From a virus, in the IMG/VR virus record IMGVR_UViG_3300036818_000105, positions 1 to 64,000 of that record: 64,000 nucleotides of DNA; one strand, 5' to 3'. The position numbers were made by a program, and so were the translations under genes. This document shows, one piece after another, positions 22,399 through 30,391 of this stretch (the stretch's first letter is position 1; every line of letters begins with the position of its first letter). The notes under the pieces were generated by a model, which saw only the letters and a program-made list of their open reading frames with translations, was not told the DNA's origin and made no database searches.

Positions 22399-22679
22399 TC
22401 ACCCTCGGCGGGAAGTACCGGCGGCTCGACAAGCTGACCCGGATGATGACCAGGGCGAACGACACCTACCGCGCCGCCGACCCGAAGGACCGCGCCAAGC
22501 GGGCCCGGATCGGCCGCATGCAGCAGAAGCTCAGGGCTGCCCGCGCGGCGGAGGTCAGTCGGCTGCACGGCACCGGGACCCCGCTCGAGGTCGTCGGCGC
22601 GCACCTGGACGCCACCGACCCCTACCGCCGCGGCGTCCCCGGTAACCGCCCCGTCCGGCAGGGACGGGGGTCCCGGTGA
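22395..22679 (+). CDS. Basic hypothetical protein, 94 aa
   Basis: GTG start. Strongly basic helix (RRLDKLTRMMTRANDTYRAA, KDRAKRARIGRMQQKLRAAR). May bind nucleic acid or coat a partner; unknown family. Confidence 0.6.
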   Translation: MITLGGKYRRLDKLTRMMTRANDTYRAADPKDRAKRARIGRMQQKLRAARAAEVSRLHGTGTPLEVVGAHLDATDPYRRGVPGNRPVRQGRGSR

Positions 22680-22849
22680 GCCGCCCCCGGTACCGGGGGC
22701 GGCTCGTGGCGTGGCGCAAGCGCAACCCGCCCACCGGGCGAGGCAGGGGAAACTCGGCCGTCCCGCGCGGGCGCGACGGCCGCGGCCGGTTCGCCAGCAT
22801 GCCGGGTGCCCGCCGCCCGTTCCGTCCCGTCAGGGAGCTGCCCGCATGA
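22676..22849 (+). CDS. Very basic small protein, 57 aa
   Basis: GTG 22676 to TGA 22847-22849 with 4-base overlaps on both sides. Arg/Gly-rich (RPRYRGRLVAWRKRNPP; RGRDGRGRFASMPGARRPFR). Its gene starts in a palindrome-like CCCCCGGTACCGGGGGCGG tract. Likely nucleic-acid binding; unknown. Confidence 0.5.
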   Translation: MSRPRYRGRLVAWRKRNPPTGRGRGNSAVPRGRDGRGRFASMPGARRPFRPVRELPA

Positions 22850-23385
22850 GCCGCGAGCGCTGGCTGGCGGCCCTGGCGAAGCGCGAGGAAGGGCTCCGGC
22901 TGGCCCTTGAGTACCCCAGCGGCGTGATGCGCCCCGGCGGGTACGCCGCGCACTACAACCGCGACGGGTGCCTGAGGGAGCTAGGCGAGATCGCCCGCGA
23001 GCGCGCGAGGCTGCAGGCGCCTCGCCAGGTGCCCGCAACGGCCCCCGCGCGCCGAATCGGCAGGCCCGGCCGCCCGGCCGCGCCCGTTCACAACCGGAGG
23101 AAAACCTTGAAGCTCAGCGCAATCATCGTGGTCGCCGACATGGCGGTCGTCACCTATGTCGAGAAGGGCATGACCGCGGGGCACCCGGCCAGCGCCGGCC
23201 ATCACGCCGTGCCGCCCGCGACCCTCACCGAGCACATCGTCGCCGGCCTGGTATTCGGCTCGCCGATCCTCCTGGTCCTCCTCGTGGCGTGGCTGCTCGC
23301 GGCCCGCGAGGCGAAGGCGAGGGCCGCAGCCTCCGCCCCGCGTTCCGGCTACCGCCTCGGCCAGCAGTCCGGGGGCCGGCTGTGA
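22846..23385 (+). CDS. Membrane-anchored hypothetical protein, 179 aa (paralog B)
   Basis: Starts at ATG 22846 (ATGA overlap). Same plan as 22003: helical start (LAALAKREEGLRLALEYPSG; LRELGEIARERARLQAPRQ), linker ending PVHNRRKTLKL, a first hydrophobic stretch (SAIIVVADMAVVTYV) and a second one (IVAGLVFGSPILLVLLVAWL). Probably a two-pass membrane protein of the transfer complex. Confidence 0.65.
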   Translation: MSRERWLAALAKREEGLRLALEYPSGVMRPGGYAAHYNRDGCLRELGEIARERARLQAPRQVPATAPARRIGRPGRPAAPVHNRRKTLKLSAIIVVADMAVVTYVEKGMTAGHPASAGHHAVPPATLTEHIVAGLVFGSPILLVLLVAWLLAAREAKARAAASAPRSGYRLGQQSGGRL

Positions 23386-23597
23386 ACACGCTGGCACGCT
23401 GGCGCTTCAACGCGACGCTCCGCCGCCTCGGCCACTCGCCGCGGTGGGTCACCGCCCGCGGGTCCTGGTCGGCCGGGTGCCGCAACTGCTCGTGGTCCTG
23501 GTCCGGGCGCGGCACCCGCCCCGTGAACCTCGCCGCGGCAGTCCGGGCAACGGACACGTGCCAGCGCGGCCGTCGTCGCAGCGGACGGGGGCGCTGA
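23382..23597 (+). CDS. Basic Trp/Cys protein, 71 aa
   Basis: GTG start with GTGA overlap. RWRFNATLRRLGHSPRWVTA then CRNCSWSWSGRGTRP gives one Cys pair and a further Cys. Resembles small zinc-ribbon proteins; function unknown. Confidence 0.55.
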   Translation: MNTLARWRFNATLRRLGHSPRWVTARGSWSAGCRNCSWSWSGRGTRPVNLAAAVRATDTCQRGRRRSGRGR

Positions 23598-23602
23598 CCC
23601 CG

Positions 23603-23926
23603 ATGACCACCCGGGCCGCCCTTGCCGCCGGCACTGCCGTGTCGCTTGCCGTTACCGCCGTGTGGTCGTGGACGGCCACGCTGTCGATCGGCGCGCCCGC
23701 GGCCCCGCGCCTGACCCGGAACCTGCCGGGCGACTACGCGCAGCTCGCCGCGGCGGCCACCGGGAGCAGCCCGTGGGCGCTGTTCGCCGTCGTGGCCGCG
23801 ATCTACGTCCTGTGCTTCCTCGCCTCCGGGCTGCTCGCCCGGCGGAGGGCACTGCGGGAAGCGGCCGGTGACCTTGACCCGGATCAAGACACTAGGCCCG
23901 CAACGGCCTACGGGAAGGCGGCATGA
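23603..23926 (+). CDS. Two-pass membrane protein, 107 aa
   Basis: ATG 23603, five bases after the previous stop. Hydrophobic segments at about residues 5-30 (LAAGTAVSLAVTAVWSWTAT) and 58-78 (WALFAVVAAIYVLCFLASGL), then a charged end. Upstream ORF extension to 23444 is out of place. Spd-like size. Confidence 0.65.
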   Translation: MTTRAALAAGTAVSLAVTAVWSWTATLSIGAPAAPRLTRNLPGDYAQLAAAATGSSPWALFAVVAAIYVLCFLASGLLARRRALREAAGDLDPDQDTRPATAYGKAA

Positions 23927-24240
23927 TGGCCGGCCGGTTCACGGTGCGCAGCCAGTCAGGGATCTCGGTCTACTCGCGCACGTACAAGGACACCCCCGCG
24001 GGCCGCCTAGAAGCCGCCCGGGACAAGGCTGCCGACAGTCTCCGCACCGCCGGGCACGACATGATGCACTGGCGGAAGGAAGCGCGGACTACGCCGCCTT
24101 ACTTCAGCGCGCACTGCGGGGCTTGCGGCGCCGGGGTGAAGGTCGTTGCCGGCCGGGCTCCCGCGAACCTGCCCGGCTACCCGAGCCTTCTCCGGCTCCG
24201 CAAGGTCCAGTGGTGCCCGGGCAAGGTGCGCCGCCGATGA
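23923..24240 (+). CDS. Hypothetical zinc-ribbon protein, 105 aa
   Basis: The N-terminal part reads as a beta-hairpin (GRFTVRSQSGISVYSRTY) followed by a helix, then HCGACGAGVKVV and a late C in VQWCPGK, a likely ribbon. ATGA overlap with the previous gene and with the NlpC/P60 gene. Confidence 0.62.
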   Translation: MMAGRFTVRSQSGISVYSRTYKDTPAGRLEAARDKAADSLRTAGHDMMHWRKEARTTPPYFSAHCGACGAGVKVVAGRAPANLPGYPSLLRLRKVQWCPGKVRRR

Positions 24241-25250
24241 CCGCCTACCGGTACAGCCGTTACCGGGCCCCGCGCCGCTACCGCCGGGTCCGTTACCCGT
24301 ACCGCTTCCGGTCCCGCAAGCAGCAGAACGCCGGGGCCTTCCCCGTCGTTGCGATCGTCGGCGCGGTCCTGCTTGCCGGGGCGGGGGCGGGGGCGAAGGC
24401 GGTCGTCCACCACGCGCCGAAGCCCGCGGCGAAGGCACCCGCCGTCACTGACCCCGCGGCGGCAGGCGTGATCGCCTTCGCCCGCTCCAAGGTCGGCAAG
24501 GTCCCCTACGCGTGGGGCGGGACGACGGACGCGGGCATGGACTGCTCGGGCCTGGCGCAGTCCGCCTACGCCGCGGCAGGGGTCCCGGTCGAGCGGACCT
24601 CGCAGGAGCAGTGGGCGTCCGAGCGGCGCGTGCCCGGCTCCGAGGTGACCGCCGGGGACCTGGTGTTCTTCGCCGGGTCGGACGGCACCGCCACCGCGCC
24701 GGGGCACGTCGGGATCGTCGTCAACCCGGCCGCCCACACCATGATCGACGCGTACGAGACGGGGACGTACGTCCGCTACGACACCTACGGGCTTGCCTCG
24801 TCAGCGCCGGGCCTGGGCACTGTCGTCGGCTTCACCGACCCCGACCCCAAAGCCCCCGCCTCCCCGGTTACGGCAGCGGCACCCGGCCCCGGGGAGACGG
24901 GTTACGTTTCCGCGCTCCTGGCCGCCGTCGGCGCGCCGGACGACAGCGCGAACGAGGACTCGGTGGCGGACTGGGCGCGCCTTGAGGGCCCCTGGGGGAC
25001 GGTCGGGCGCTGGAATCCCCTGAGCACCACCCTCGCCGAGCCGGGGTCGTGGAACTTCAACACCTTCGACGGGGACCTGCACGTGCAGTCGTACCCGACT
25101 GAGGCCGAGGGAGTGCGGGCGACCGCCGCGACGCTCCTGTCCGGCTACCCGCAGATCGTGTCCGCGCTCCGCTCCGGCGCGGGCGTGTGCGGGACGTCCC
25201 TCGCGGGCGAGTTCGGCGAGTGGAGCGGTAACTACGAGGAGGTCTGCTAG
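24237..25250 (+). CDS. NlpC/P60 cell-wall hydrolase of the transfer module
   Basis: 337 residues, ATG 24237. A basic cytoplasmic start (RYRAPRRYRRVRYPYRFRSR), one membrane segment (FPVVAIVGAVLLAGAGAGA) and an outside part. Residues 75-195 are NlpC/P60: ARSKVGKVPYAWGG, the nucleophile in MDCSGLAQSAYAAAG, GDLVFFAG and the His in GHVGIVV. The last 110 residues (ADWARLEGPWGTVGRWNPLS, then SWNFNTFDGDLHVQSYPTEA) form a second domain often found beside lytic enzymes in actinobacterial elements. It should open peptidoglycan between mating hyphae for DNA transfer. Confidence 0.86.
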   Translation: MTAYRYSRYRAPRRYRRVRYPYRFRSRKQQNAGAFPVVAIVGAVLLAGAGAGAKAVVHHAPKPAAKAPAVTDPAAAGVIAFARSKVGKVPYAWGGTTDAGMDCSGLAQSAYAAAGVPVERTSQEQWASERRVPGSEVTAGDLVFFAGSDGTATAPGHVGIVVNPAAHTMIDAYETGTYVRYDTYGLASSAPGLGTVVGFTDPDPKAPASPVTAAAPGPGETGYVSALLAAVGAPDDSANEDSVADWARLEGPWGTVGRWNPLSTTLAEPGSWNFNTFDGDLHVQSYPTEAEGVRATAATLLSGYPQIVSALRSGAGVCGTSLAGEFGEWSGNYEEVC

Positions 25251-26189
25251 ATGGGCACCGGGACGATCATCGACATTGCCCTGTACGCGGGGTGCGGCGC
25301 CTGCGCCCTTGAGGCCGTGGCCGCTTACGCGCGCCTGGCACGGGCGAGAGACGGGCACAAGGACGCCGGCAGCTGGCACGCCCCGCTGATCTTCACCTCC
25401 GCCGCCTTCGCCCTGCTCGGCATCCTCGGCGTCCTGTCCCCGGCGTCCGCCGCGGTCCTCGCGGCCCTGCCGCTGGCCGCGGTCGCCGCGATCGTCTGGC
25501 GCGCCTGGCGGGCGGCGGCAAGGGCGCTGGGGTGGGCGAAGGCGACGGCCATCGTCCTGGGCGGCCTTGCCGGCCGCGTGCGCGAGGCCCTGGGGCACAC
25601 CCGCGAGGACCTTCGCGACCTCCGCGGCAAGCTGAGCCGGGAGGGCGCCCCCGCTGATCCCGCAGCCCCCGGGGACGGCGGCCGCCGTTCAGCCGGCGGG
25701 GCGCCGAGGCTGGGGGCCGTCACCCGCGCCCGGCACGTCCCCCCGCTGATGGATGACCCGTACCTCGGCGCGCACCCCTACCCCGCCGACGTCGCCGCCA
25801 GCCTTGAGCTGGACCGGGTTCCCGTGCCCCCGCACTGGGACCGGACCGCGCAGGTCATCAGCGACTTCGATCCCGAAGACGACGACGACACGCAAGGGCA
25901 CGTCGCCGGGGAAGCCGCCGGGGTCCTCACCGTCGCCGCGGCGGTCGAGAACCGGGCAGAGCACCTCGCGCTCGCGGTCGGCCTGGACCCGGCGATCATC
26001 GAGGCCCACTATGACATCGCGGAGGGGTTCGCCGAGCTGGCCACCCGCTACGCGCTCCTCGTCCGCCGCGACCACCTCGTCATGGGGGACCTGCGCGAGT
26101 ACCGCGACCAGGGCGGGGTCATCCCGCACGACGGCCGCCGGTACATGGACGCCGGCGACCCCCGCCCCGACGGGGGCCAGGCGGCATGA
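25251..26189 (+). CDS. Membrane protein preceding TraB, 312 aa
   Basis: Directly adjoins the hydrolase stop. Three hydrophobic segments in residues 5-90 (IIDIALYAGCGACALEAVAA; APLIFTSAAFALLGILGVLS; AAVLAALPLAAVAAIVWRAW) and a long soluble C-terminus with an acidic patch (ISDFDPEDDDDTQGHVAGE) and helical end (IIEAHYDIAEGFAELATRYA). Overlaps traB by 4 bases, so it likely works with the translocase. Family not recognised. Confidence 0.65.
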   Translation: MGTGTIIDIALYAGCGACALEAVAAYARLARARDGHKDAGSWHAPLIFTSAAFALLGILGVLSPASAAVLAALPLAAVAAIVWRAWRAAARALGWAKATAIVLGGLAGRVREALGHTREDLRDLRGKLSREGAPADPAAPGDGGRRSAGGAPRLGAVTRARHVPPLMDDPYLGAHPYPADVAASLELDRVPVPPHWDRTAQVISDFDPEDDDDTQGHVAGEAAGVLTVAAAVENRAEHLALAVGLDPAIIEAHYDIAEGFAELATRYALLVRRDHLVMGDLREYRDQGGVIPHDGRRYMDAGDPRPDGGQAA

Positions 26190-28258
26190 TCCCCGGCAGC
26201 GAGGAGGACGCCGGCTTCGCGCGGCTGGCCCGCACCCCCGCGGAGACGGCCGCCGCGGCGGTACGGCCGGCCTGCTCCCTGGTGTGGACGGCGGCGGAAG
26301 TCATGCACTGGGCCGGCGTACAGGGCTCCGCCGACCTGGGGATCGCAACCGTCGTCGCGTCCTCGCTCGCCTGGGGGGCCGCGTCCCGCGGGTGGGTCCC
26401 GCCCGCGCTGCCCGCCTGGGTGGCGCTGGCCGGCGGGTGGACCGCCGCCGCCTGGTACCTCGGCCCCCTCGCCTGGCTGCCCGCCCCCATGCTGACCGCG
26501 GCGTGGATCGTCATCACCTGGGCCGCGCACCGGGCCGCGCGCCGTCACCCGGCCGTTGCCGGCGCCCGTCAGTGGCGGGAGGCGCGCGGCCGCTGGCTCG
26601 CCGTCCGCGGCAACTGGGGCCTGGGCGGCAGCCACCTGCTCGATTACCAGGAAACCCGCGTCGGCGAGCTGTACACCGTGTCGGCGCGGAAAGCGTCCCG
26701 CTACATTGGCAACCGCTCGGCCGAGGAGGACATCGCCGAGGCGGAGAACCTGCCGCTCGGCCGCGTCCAGATCCTGCCGCACGAGCTCGCCGGCCGGATC
26801 ATCATCTCGATCCGGCGCAAGGACCCGTGGGCGGAGCCGATCCTGCACCCGCTGACCGGCGAGAACCCGGATGCGGAACTGGCCGAGCGGCGCAGCATTA
26901 CCGACCTGGTGCCAGTCGGCCAGCACCCGGAAGCCGGCGGCCTGCTCACCATCCAGCTGTACGACGCCGAGGCCGGCGGGAAGAACATCGACATCACCGG
27001 CATCAAGGGCGCGGGGAAAGACGTGCTACTCGCCAGTGTCGCCGAGCACGTGACCGCGTGCGACGACGCGGTCATGGTGTGGATCGACGTCTCCATCAAG
27101 GGGACTGCCCAGCTGGGCGCCTGGGGCCCGGCGTGCCACCTGACCGCGCTCGGGGCGGACGCGAAGGCCCGCGCCGTCGCCGTCGTGGGGGTCCTCAACA
27201 AGGTCATCGAGTGGCGGGCCCGCACCTACAAGCCGGGCACCTACGCGCCGTCGGCGGATGACCCCGCAATCGTCCTGGTCGTCAACGAGTCGGACGCGGC
27301 CGCCGCGGTCCCCGGCCTCAAGCGGGAACTGGACGACTTCGCGACCAAGGCGCGCGAGTTCGGCGGTGTCTACATCCACGCGGGGCAGCGGAACACCAAC
27401 GACTACCACAGCGCGAAGCAGCGGTCCCAGGACGACGTGCACTGCACCGGGATGCTGGCCAACGCTAACGAGGCCCGGCACGCCGGCGGCTTCCCCCCGG
27501 CGCTGCGGGTCGGCGTGTGGTCAATCAGCATGCTCGGCGGCAGCACGGCCACCGGCCGCACGTGGGTGTTCGCCGCGACTAAGGCCGCCCACGGCGCGGC
27601 GGTCGAGCGGGTCGCCGCGGAGCGCGCGTTCAGTCAGCCGGGACTCCCCGCCGAGTGCCGGGAGTACCTCGGCGAGAGGTACGCGGCGCTGCTGGCGTCG
27701 GAGGTGTTCCCCCGGTGGGCGCAGGGACGCGACCCCGGCGGCTACGCGCCCGGCGGAGACGACGCGCAGGACGGCCCGCCCGCGGCACGGCCCGACGACG
27801 CGGCCGCGGCCCTCCCGGCCGTAACCGCGGCCACGGTAACCGCGGTCGCCGATCATGACCTCGAGGAGATGTGGAAGGCCCCCATGGACGAGAGCACCGC
27901 GGCGCGGAACGCGGCGATCCACCGGAAGCTCACGGACGCCAGCCGGAGCCTGGCCGTAGCCGCGGCGATTCCCCGGCCTGAGCCGGTCGCCCCGGAAACG
28001 CGGGCCGCGTTCACTGCGGAGCGGTGGCGGCAGGTTGCCGACGAGCCTCCCCGCCAGGTGCTCGGCCCGCTGCTGGGGATGCTCGAGGAGGGCACGACGA
28101 TCAGCGCGGTCGCCGGCCAGTTCACGGGCGGCAAGAAGTGGCAGGCCCGCAAGTGGCTGGAGTACCTCCGGCTCGCGGGCGCGGCCTACGTCGACGGCGA
28201 GCGGTCGGCGGCCCGCTGGCGGCTGGCCCCTCCCCTGGGCGAAGGTGACGCGCAGTGA
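26186..28258 (+). CDS. traB: TraB-type FtsK/SpoIIIE DNA translocase
   Basis: 690 residues. Two or three N-terminal membrane segments (about 55-130), then the motor: Walker A GIKGAGKDVLLAS at about 272-284 and Walker B AIVLVVNESDAA at about 362-373, followed by DDFATKAREFGGVYIHAGQR. The C-terminal 60 residues (VLGPLLGMLEEGTTISAVAG, then KWQARKWLEYLRLAGAAYVD) form a winged helix like the gamma domain that reads clt repeats. In Streptomyces elements a single TraB hexamer moves double-stranded DNA to the recipient without a relaxase, and none is seen here. The Walker A has A-G-K-D instead of the usual GK[ST], which is unusual and worth checking. Confidence 0.88.
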   Translation: MIPGSEEDAGFARLARTPAETAAAAVRPACSLVWTAAEVMHWAGVQGSADLGIATVVASSLAWGAASRGWVPPALPAWVALAGGWTAAAWYLGPLAWLPAPMLTAAWIVITWAAHRAARRHPAVAGARQWREARGRWLAVRGNWGLGGSHLLDYQETRVGELYTVSARKASRYIGNRSAEEDIAEAENLPLGRVQILPHELAGRIIISIRRKDPWAEPILHPLTGENPDAELAERRSITDLVPVGQHPEAGGLLTIQLYDAEAGGKNIDITGIKGAGKDVLLASVAEHVTACDDAVMVWIDVSIKGTAQLGAWGPACHLTALGADAKARAVAVVGVLNKVIEWRARTYKPGTYAPSADDPAIVLVVNESDAAAAVPGLKRELDDFATKAREFGGVYIHAGQRNTNDYHSAKQRSQDDVHCTGMLANANEARHAGGFPPALRVGVWSISMLGGSTATGRTWVFAATKAAHGAAVERVAAERAFSQPGLPAECREYLGERYAALLASEVFPRWAQGRDPGGYAPGGDDAQDGPPAARPDDAAAALPAVTAATVTAVADHDLEEMWKAPMDESTAARNAAIHRKLTDASRSLAVAAAIPRPEPVAPETRAAFTAERWRQVADEPPRQVLGPLLGMLEEGTTISAVAGQFTGGKKWQARKWLEYLRLAGAAYVDGERSAARWRLAPPLGEGDAQ

Positions 28259-28326
28259 GCGGCCTTGAGCCTCAGTGCCCGCCTCGCGCGTGCCCGCGCG
28301 CCCGCTCGCGGATGCGGGCGACGAAA

Positions 28327-28390
28327 CTTGAGCGCACTCAAGCCTGAACCCTTGAGTGCGCTCAAGTTCCGGCCCTTGAGTGCACTCAAG
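28327..28390. repeat. Three phased 16-bp palindromes downstream of traB
   Basis: CTTGAGCGCACTCAAG (28327), CTTGAGTGCGCTCAAG (28351) and CTTGAGTGCACTCAAG (28375); the third is perfect and the first two are inverses of each other. The step is exactly 24 bases with 8-base spacers. In noncoding DNA 70 bases after traB and about 240 before the DUF2637 gene. Candidate clt site for TraB or operator of a kor-type regulator. Confidence 0.75.
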
Positions 28391-28467
28391 GAACAGTTAC
28401 TCACAGTGACGGACAGGCGTGCCAGAAAAGGGCCCGCCTGCGAAAACACCGGAAGGAATCACCGCCG

Positions 28468-28602
28468 ATGCGCTGGAACGGAAACGGGCCCCGGCCAGCG
28501 CGACGCGCTCGAGCGCGAGTTCGCCGGCGCCTAGTCCCCCTTGGACGCGGGTACCCGGTGTATTCCGACCCCCGGCGCCGGGTACCCGCCCCAATCCCCT
28601 GA
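28468..28602 (+). CDS. Possible Arg-rich leader protein, 44 aa
   Basis: ATG 28468 lies 10 bases after GGAAGGA, a good ribosome site. The product is Arg/Pro-rich (RPARRARARVRRRLVPLGRG) and ends in TGA 24 bases before the DUF2637 gene. It spans the inverted repeat at 28547-28589. Might be a leader peptide; could also be chance. Confidence 0.35.
   Translation: MRWNGNGPRPARRARARVRRRLVPLGRGYPVYSDPRRRVPAPIP
28547..28589. other. Long inverted repeat before the DUF2637 gene
   Basis: GCGGGTACCCGG (28547-28558) and CCGGGTACCCGC (28578-28589), 12-base arms and a 19-base loop. Each arm itself contains the palindrome GGGTACCC, so it can be a double operator as well as a hairpin. Confidence 0.55.
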
Positions 28603-28625
28603 AAAGATCTTCAAGGACGGTAACG

Positions 28626-29642
28626 ATGGACGACGTGCCCAAGCATGACATCCACGAGGCGGCAGGCCGCCCGCTGCGCCGCGCCCGCTTCGCCGCATGG
28701 GCGGTGTTCCTGGGCATGGCCGGGACCACGATGGCGTTCCAGACTTACCACTCGCTGCACTACGGGCAGATGCCGTGGCCGCTCGCCTACCTGTACGGGA
28801 TCGTCCCGCTCGGCATCTCGATCGGCGTGCTCATGTTCGCCGCCGTCTGGCCGTCGCGGTGGGCTCAGGGCGGCGCTTACGCGATCACGGCCGGGGCGAT
28901 GTACATGTCCGCGTCGGCAACCGGCGCCGTCACGCTGCACGCCGCCGCGCCGCACGCCGAGCTGCTGTTCGGCTTCCTCCTCGACGGCGCCGCGCTCCTC
29001 GCCGTCCGCTTCATCTTCGACGGCCCGACAGCCGGCCAGGCGGTAGCGGAAGTCGCCCGGCGCGAGGCGGAACTTACGGGTGCCGCTACCGCCGCGCGGG
29101 AAGACCTCGGCCGGGCGGTAACGGAGCACCGGAAGGCCGCCGCCGAGACGGAAGCCGGGCACGCGGCCGAGAAGGAACGACTCGAGCGGAAGCTGGCCGC
29201 CGCAGGGGAAGCGACGGAAACGTGGCAGGCAGAGGCTGCGAGGGTCCACCAGATGACCGTGAGCGTCCTGGAGGAGCGGGAGCGCGTCGCCCTCGCCGAG
29301 GCGGAAGCGGCGAGCGCAAGGGCGGAACGACTCGAGCGGAAGCTGGCCGCCGCTACCGGGTCCGGCAAGGGCGGTAGCGGAACCCGGAAGCCCGCCGCCG
29401 CTACCGCCCCGGAGCGCCCGGAAGCGACGGCCGTAAACCCGGATGACCTTCCGGGCGACTGGGGCGACTGGGACACTGAGGCGCGGGTCCTGTTCCTCGT
29501 GAACGAGAAGGGGTTCTCGGCGTCCAAGGCCGGCGTCGAGGCCGGCGTGACCGATGCCCGCGGGCGGCAGATCGCCCGGATGGCGAAGGACCTCGGTGCG
29601 ACCGCCCCGCAGGACGTTGTCGGCGAGGTGCCGGAATCCTGA
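28626..29642 (+). CDS. DUF2637 membrane protein with coiled coil and HTH tail (Spd-like)
   Basis: 338 residues, ATG 28626 after AAGGACGG. Residues 18-140 are four membrane segments of the DUF2637 type (FAAWAVFLGMAGTTMAFQTY; LAYLYGIVPLGISIGVLMFA; AITAGAMYMSASATGAVTLH; LLFGFLLDGAALLAVRFIF). Residues 145-260 are a coiled coil containing two near-identical repeats (ERLERKLAAA). The end (ARVLFLVNEKGFSASKAGVE) is helix-turn-helix-like. DUF2637 proteins are common in Streptomyces plasmids and AICEs and are linked with Spd spreading functions. Ends the plus-strand transfer block before a strong terminator. Confidence 0.85.
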   Translation: MDDVPKHDIHEAAGRPLRRARFAAWAVFLGMAGTTMAFQTYHSLHYGQMPWPLAYLYGIVPLGISIGVLMFAAVWPSRWAQGGAYAITAGAMYMSASATGAVTLHAAAPHAELLFGFLLDGAALLAVRFIFDGPTAGQAVAEVARREAELTGAATAAREDLGRAVTEHRKAAAETEAGHAAEKERLERKLAAAGEATETWQAEAARVHQMTVSVLEERERVALAEAEAASARAERLERKLAAATGSGKGGSGTRKPAAATAPERPEATAVNPDDLPGDWGDWDTEARVLFLVNEKGFSASKAGVEAGVTDARGRQIARMAKDLGATAPQDVVGEVPES

Positions 29643-29733
29643 CGGCCCCGCATCAAGATCATTTAGAGCCCCATTCGCGGACATGTATTCCGGGGTAGTC
29701 GACCGTGCACGACTGAAGCGATGCCAAAAGAGC

Positions 29734-29765
29734 GGCCCGGCCCCTGAATCCTCAGGGACCGGGCC
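29734..29765. terminator. Bidirectional terminator-like hairpin
   Basis: GGCCCGG (29734-29740) with CCGGGCC (29759-29765) and inner CCCTGA/TCAGGG pairing around a 4-base loop. It lies between the convergent DUF2637 gene and the 40-aa minus gene. The 90 bases before it show no gene. Confidence 0.65.
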
Positions 29766-29774
29766 TTCCGCCTG

Positions 29775-29897
29775 TCAGGCCCGGTCCTGCGCCTGCGCGT
29801 CGTTGCAGCCGTCCGGGCACGGGCCGCCGTGCCCTTCGCGGCGGTCGTCACCGTGGAGCGAGTCGGGCTCATCGCAGTGCTTGCAGCAGCTGAACAT
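29775..29897 (-). CDS. Small Cys-rich protein, 40 aa
   Basis: ATG 29897 preceded by AAAGGA. CCKHCDEPDSLHGDD then GPCPDGCND gives five Cys and several His, a compact zinc protein. Downstream of the SWIM gene on the same strand. Confidence 0.55.
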   Translation of the reverse strand: MFSCCKHCDEPDSLHGDDRREGHGGPCPDGCNDAQAQDRA

Positions 29898-29930
29898 CTT
29901 CGGGGGTCCTTTCGGATCGGGATTCGGAGG

Positions 29931-30326
29931 TCAGGCGGCTTTGGCGAGCGACCGCCGGGACGTGAGCAGGATGTCGGCCGTGGTCGCCGCGAGCAGGTGC
30001 CAGCACTGCCGGTCGTGCGCCCCGGCGGGGCAGCAGCAGGAGATGCCGTCGGAGGCGTACCGGCTGCCGTCGCGCTTGCTTGACGGGACGCTGTAGAACC
30101 CGTGGTCCTCGGCCTTGACCTCGCCGGCGCGGATCGCGGCATCAGCCTGGGCGCGCTGCTTGTCGTTGAAGGTGCCGCGCTCAGCCGCCTTGGCCTGGGC
30201 CTGGCGGACCTTGCGGTCGCACAGCAGGCTCATGCCGCGGGCAACCGATGCCGGGGCCCGGAGGGTGCCTTTGCAGCCGGGCCGCTTGCACTCGATTCGC
30301 TCGGCGTTCTCGGTGCCCGTCATCAT
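29931..30326 (-). CDS. SWIM-type zinc-finger protein, 131 aa
   Basis: The C-terminal half has the SWIM signature C-x-C-x(n)-C-x-H: ISCCCPAGAHDRQCWHLLAA. The N-terminal part has another Cys set (IECKRPGCKGTLRAP and LLCDRKV). SWIM fingers bind DNA or protein. Its promoter region is shared with the antitoxin gene and holds an 18-bp palindrome. Confidence 0.72.
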   Translation of the reverse strand: MMTGTENAERIECKRPGCKGTLRAPASVARGMSLLCDRKVRQAQAKAAERGTFNDKQRAQADAAIRAGEVKAEDHGFYSVPSSKRDGSRYASDGISCCCPAGAHDRQCWHLLAATTADILLTSRRSLAKAA

Positions 30327-30346
30327 GTCCCCCTAGTCGCTTCCTT

Positions 30347-30364
30347 GTGTCCACTAGTGTACAC
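30347..30364. promoter_or_regulatory. 18-bp palindromic operator
   Basis: GTGTCCAC TA GTGTACAC, one mismatch in the arms, overlapping the expected -35 of the antitoxin gene (-10 TAGCAT at 30379-30384). A site of this kind suits autoregulation by a Phd-type antitoxin. Confidence 0.6.
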
Positions 30365-30391
30365 GAGAGACCATGGGTTAGCATAGGTGTC

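Noticed and set aside
23868-24236. N-terminal extension of the NlpC/P60 frame
   Set aside because: It would overlap the 23923-24240 gene fully; ATG 24237 has the usual ATGA junction and starts before the membrane segment.
28265-28534. Plus-strand ORF with LSALK repeats
   Set aside because: The repeated peptide comes from the three palindromes; no ribosome site, and the DNA symmetry explains the pattern better.
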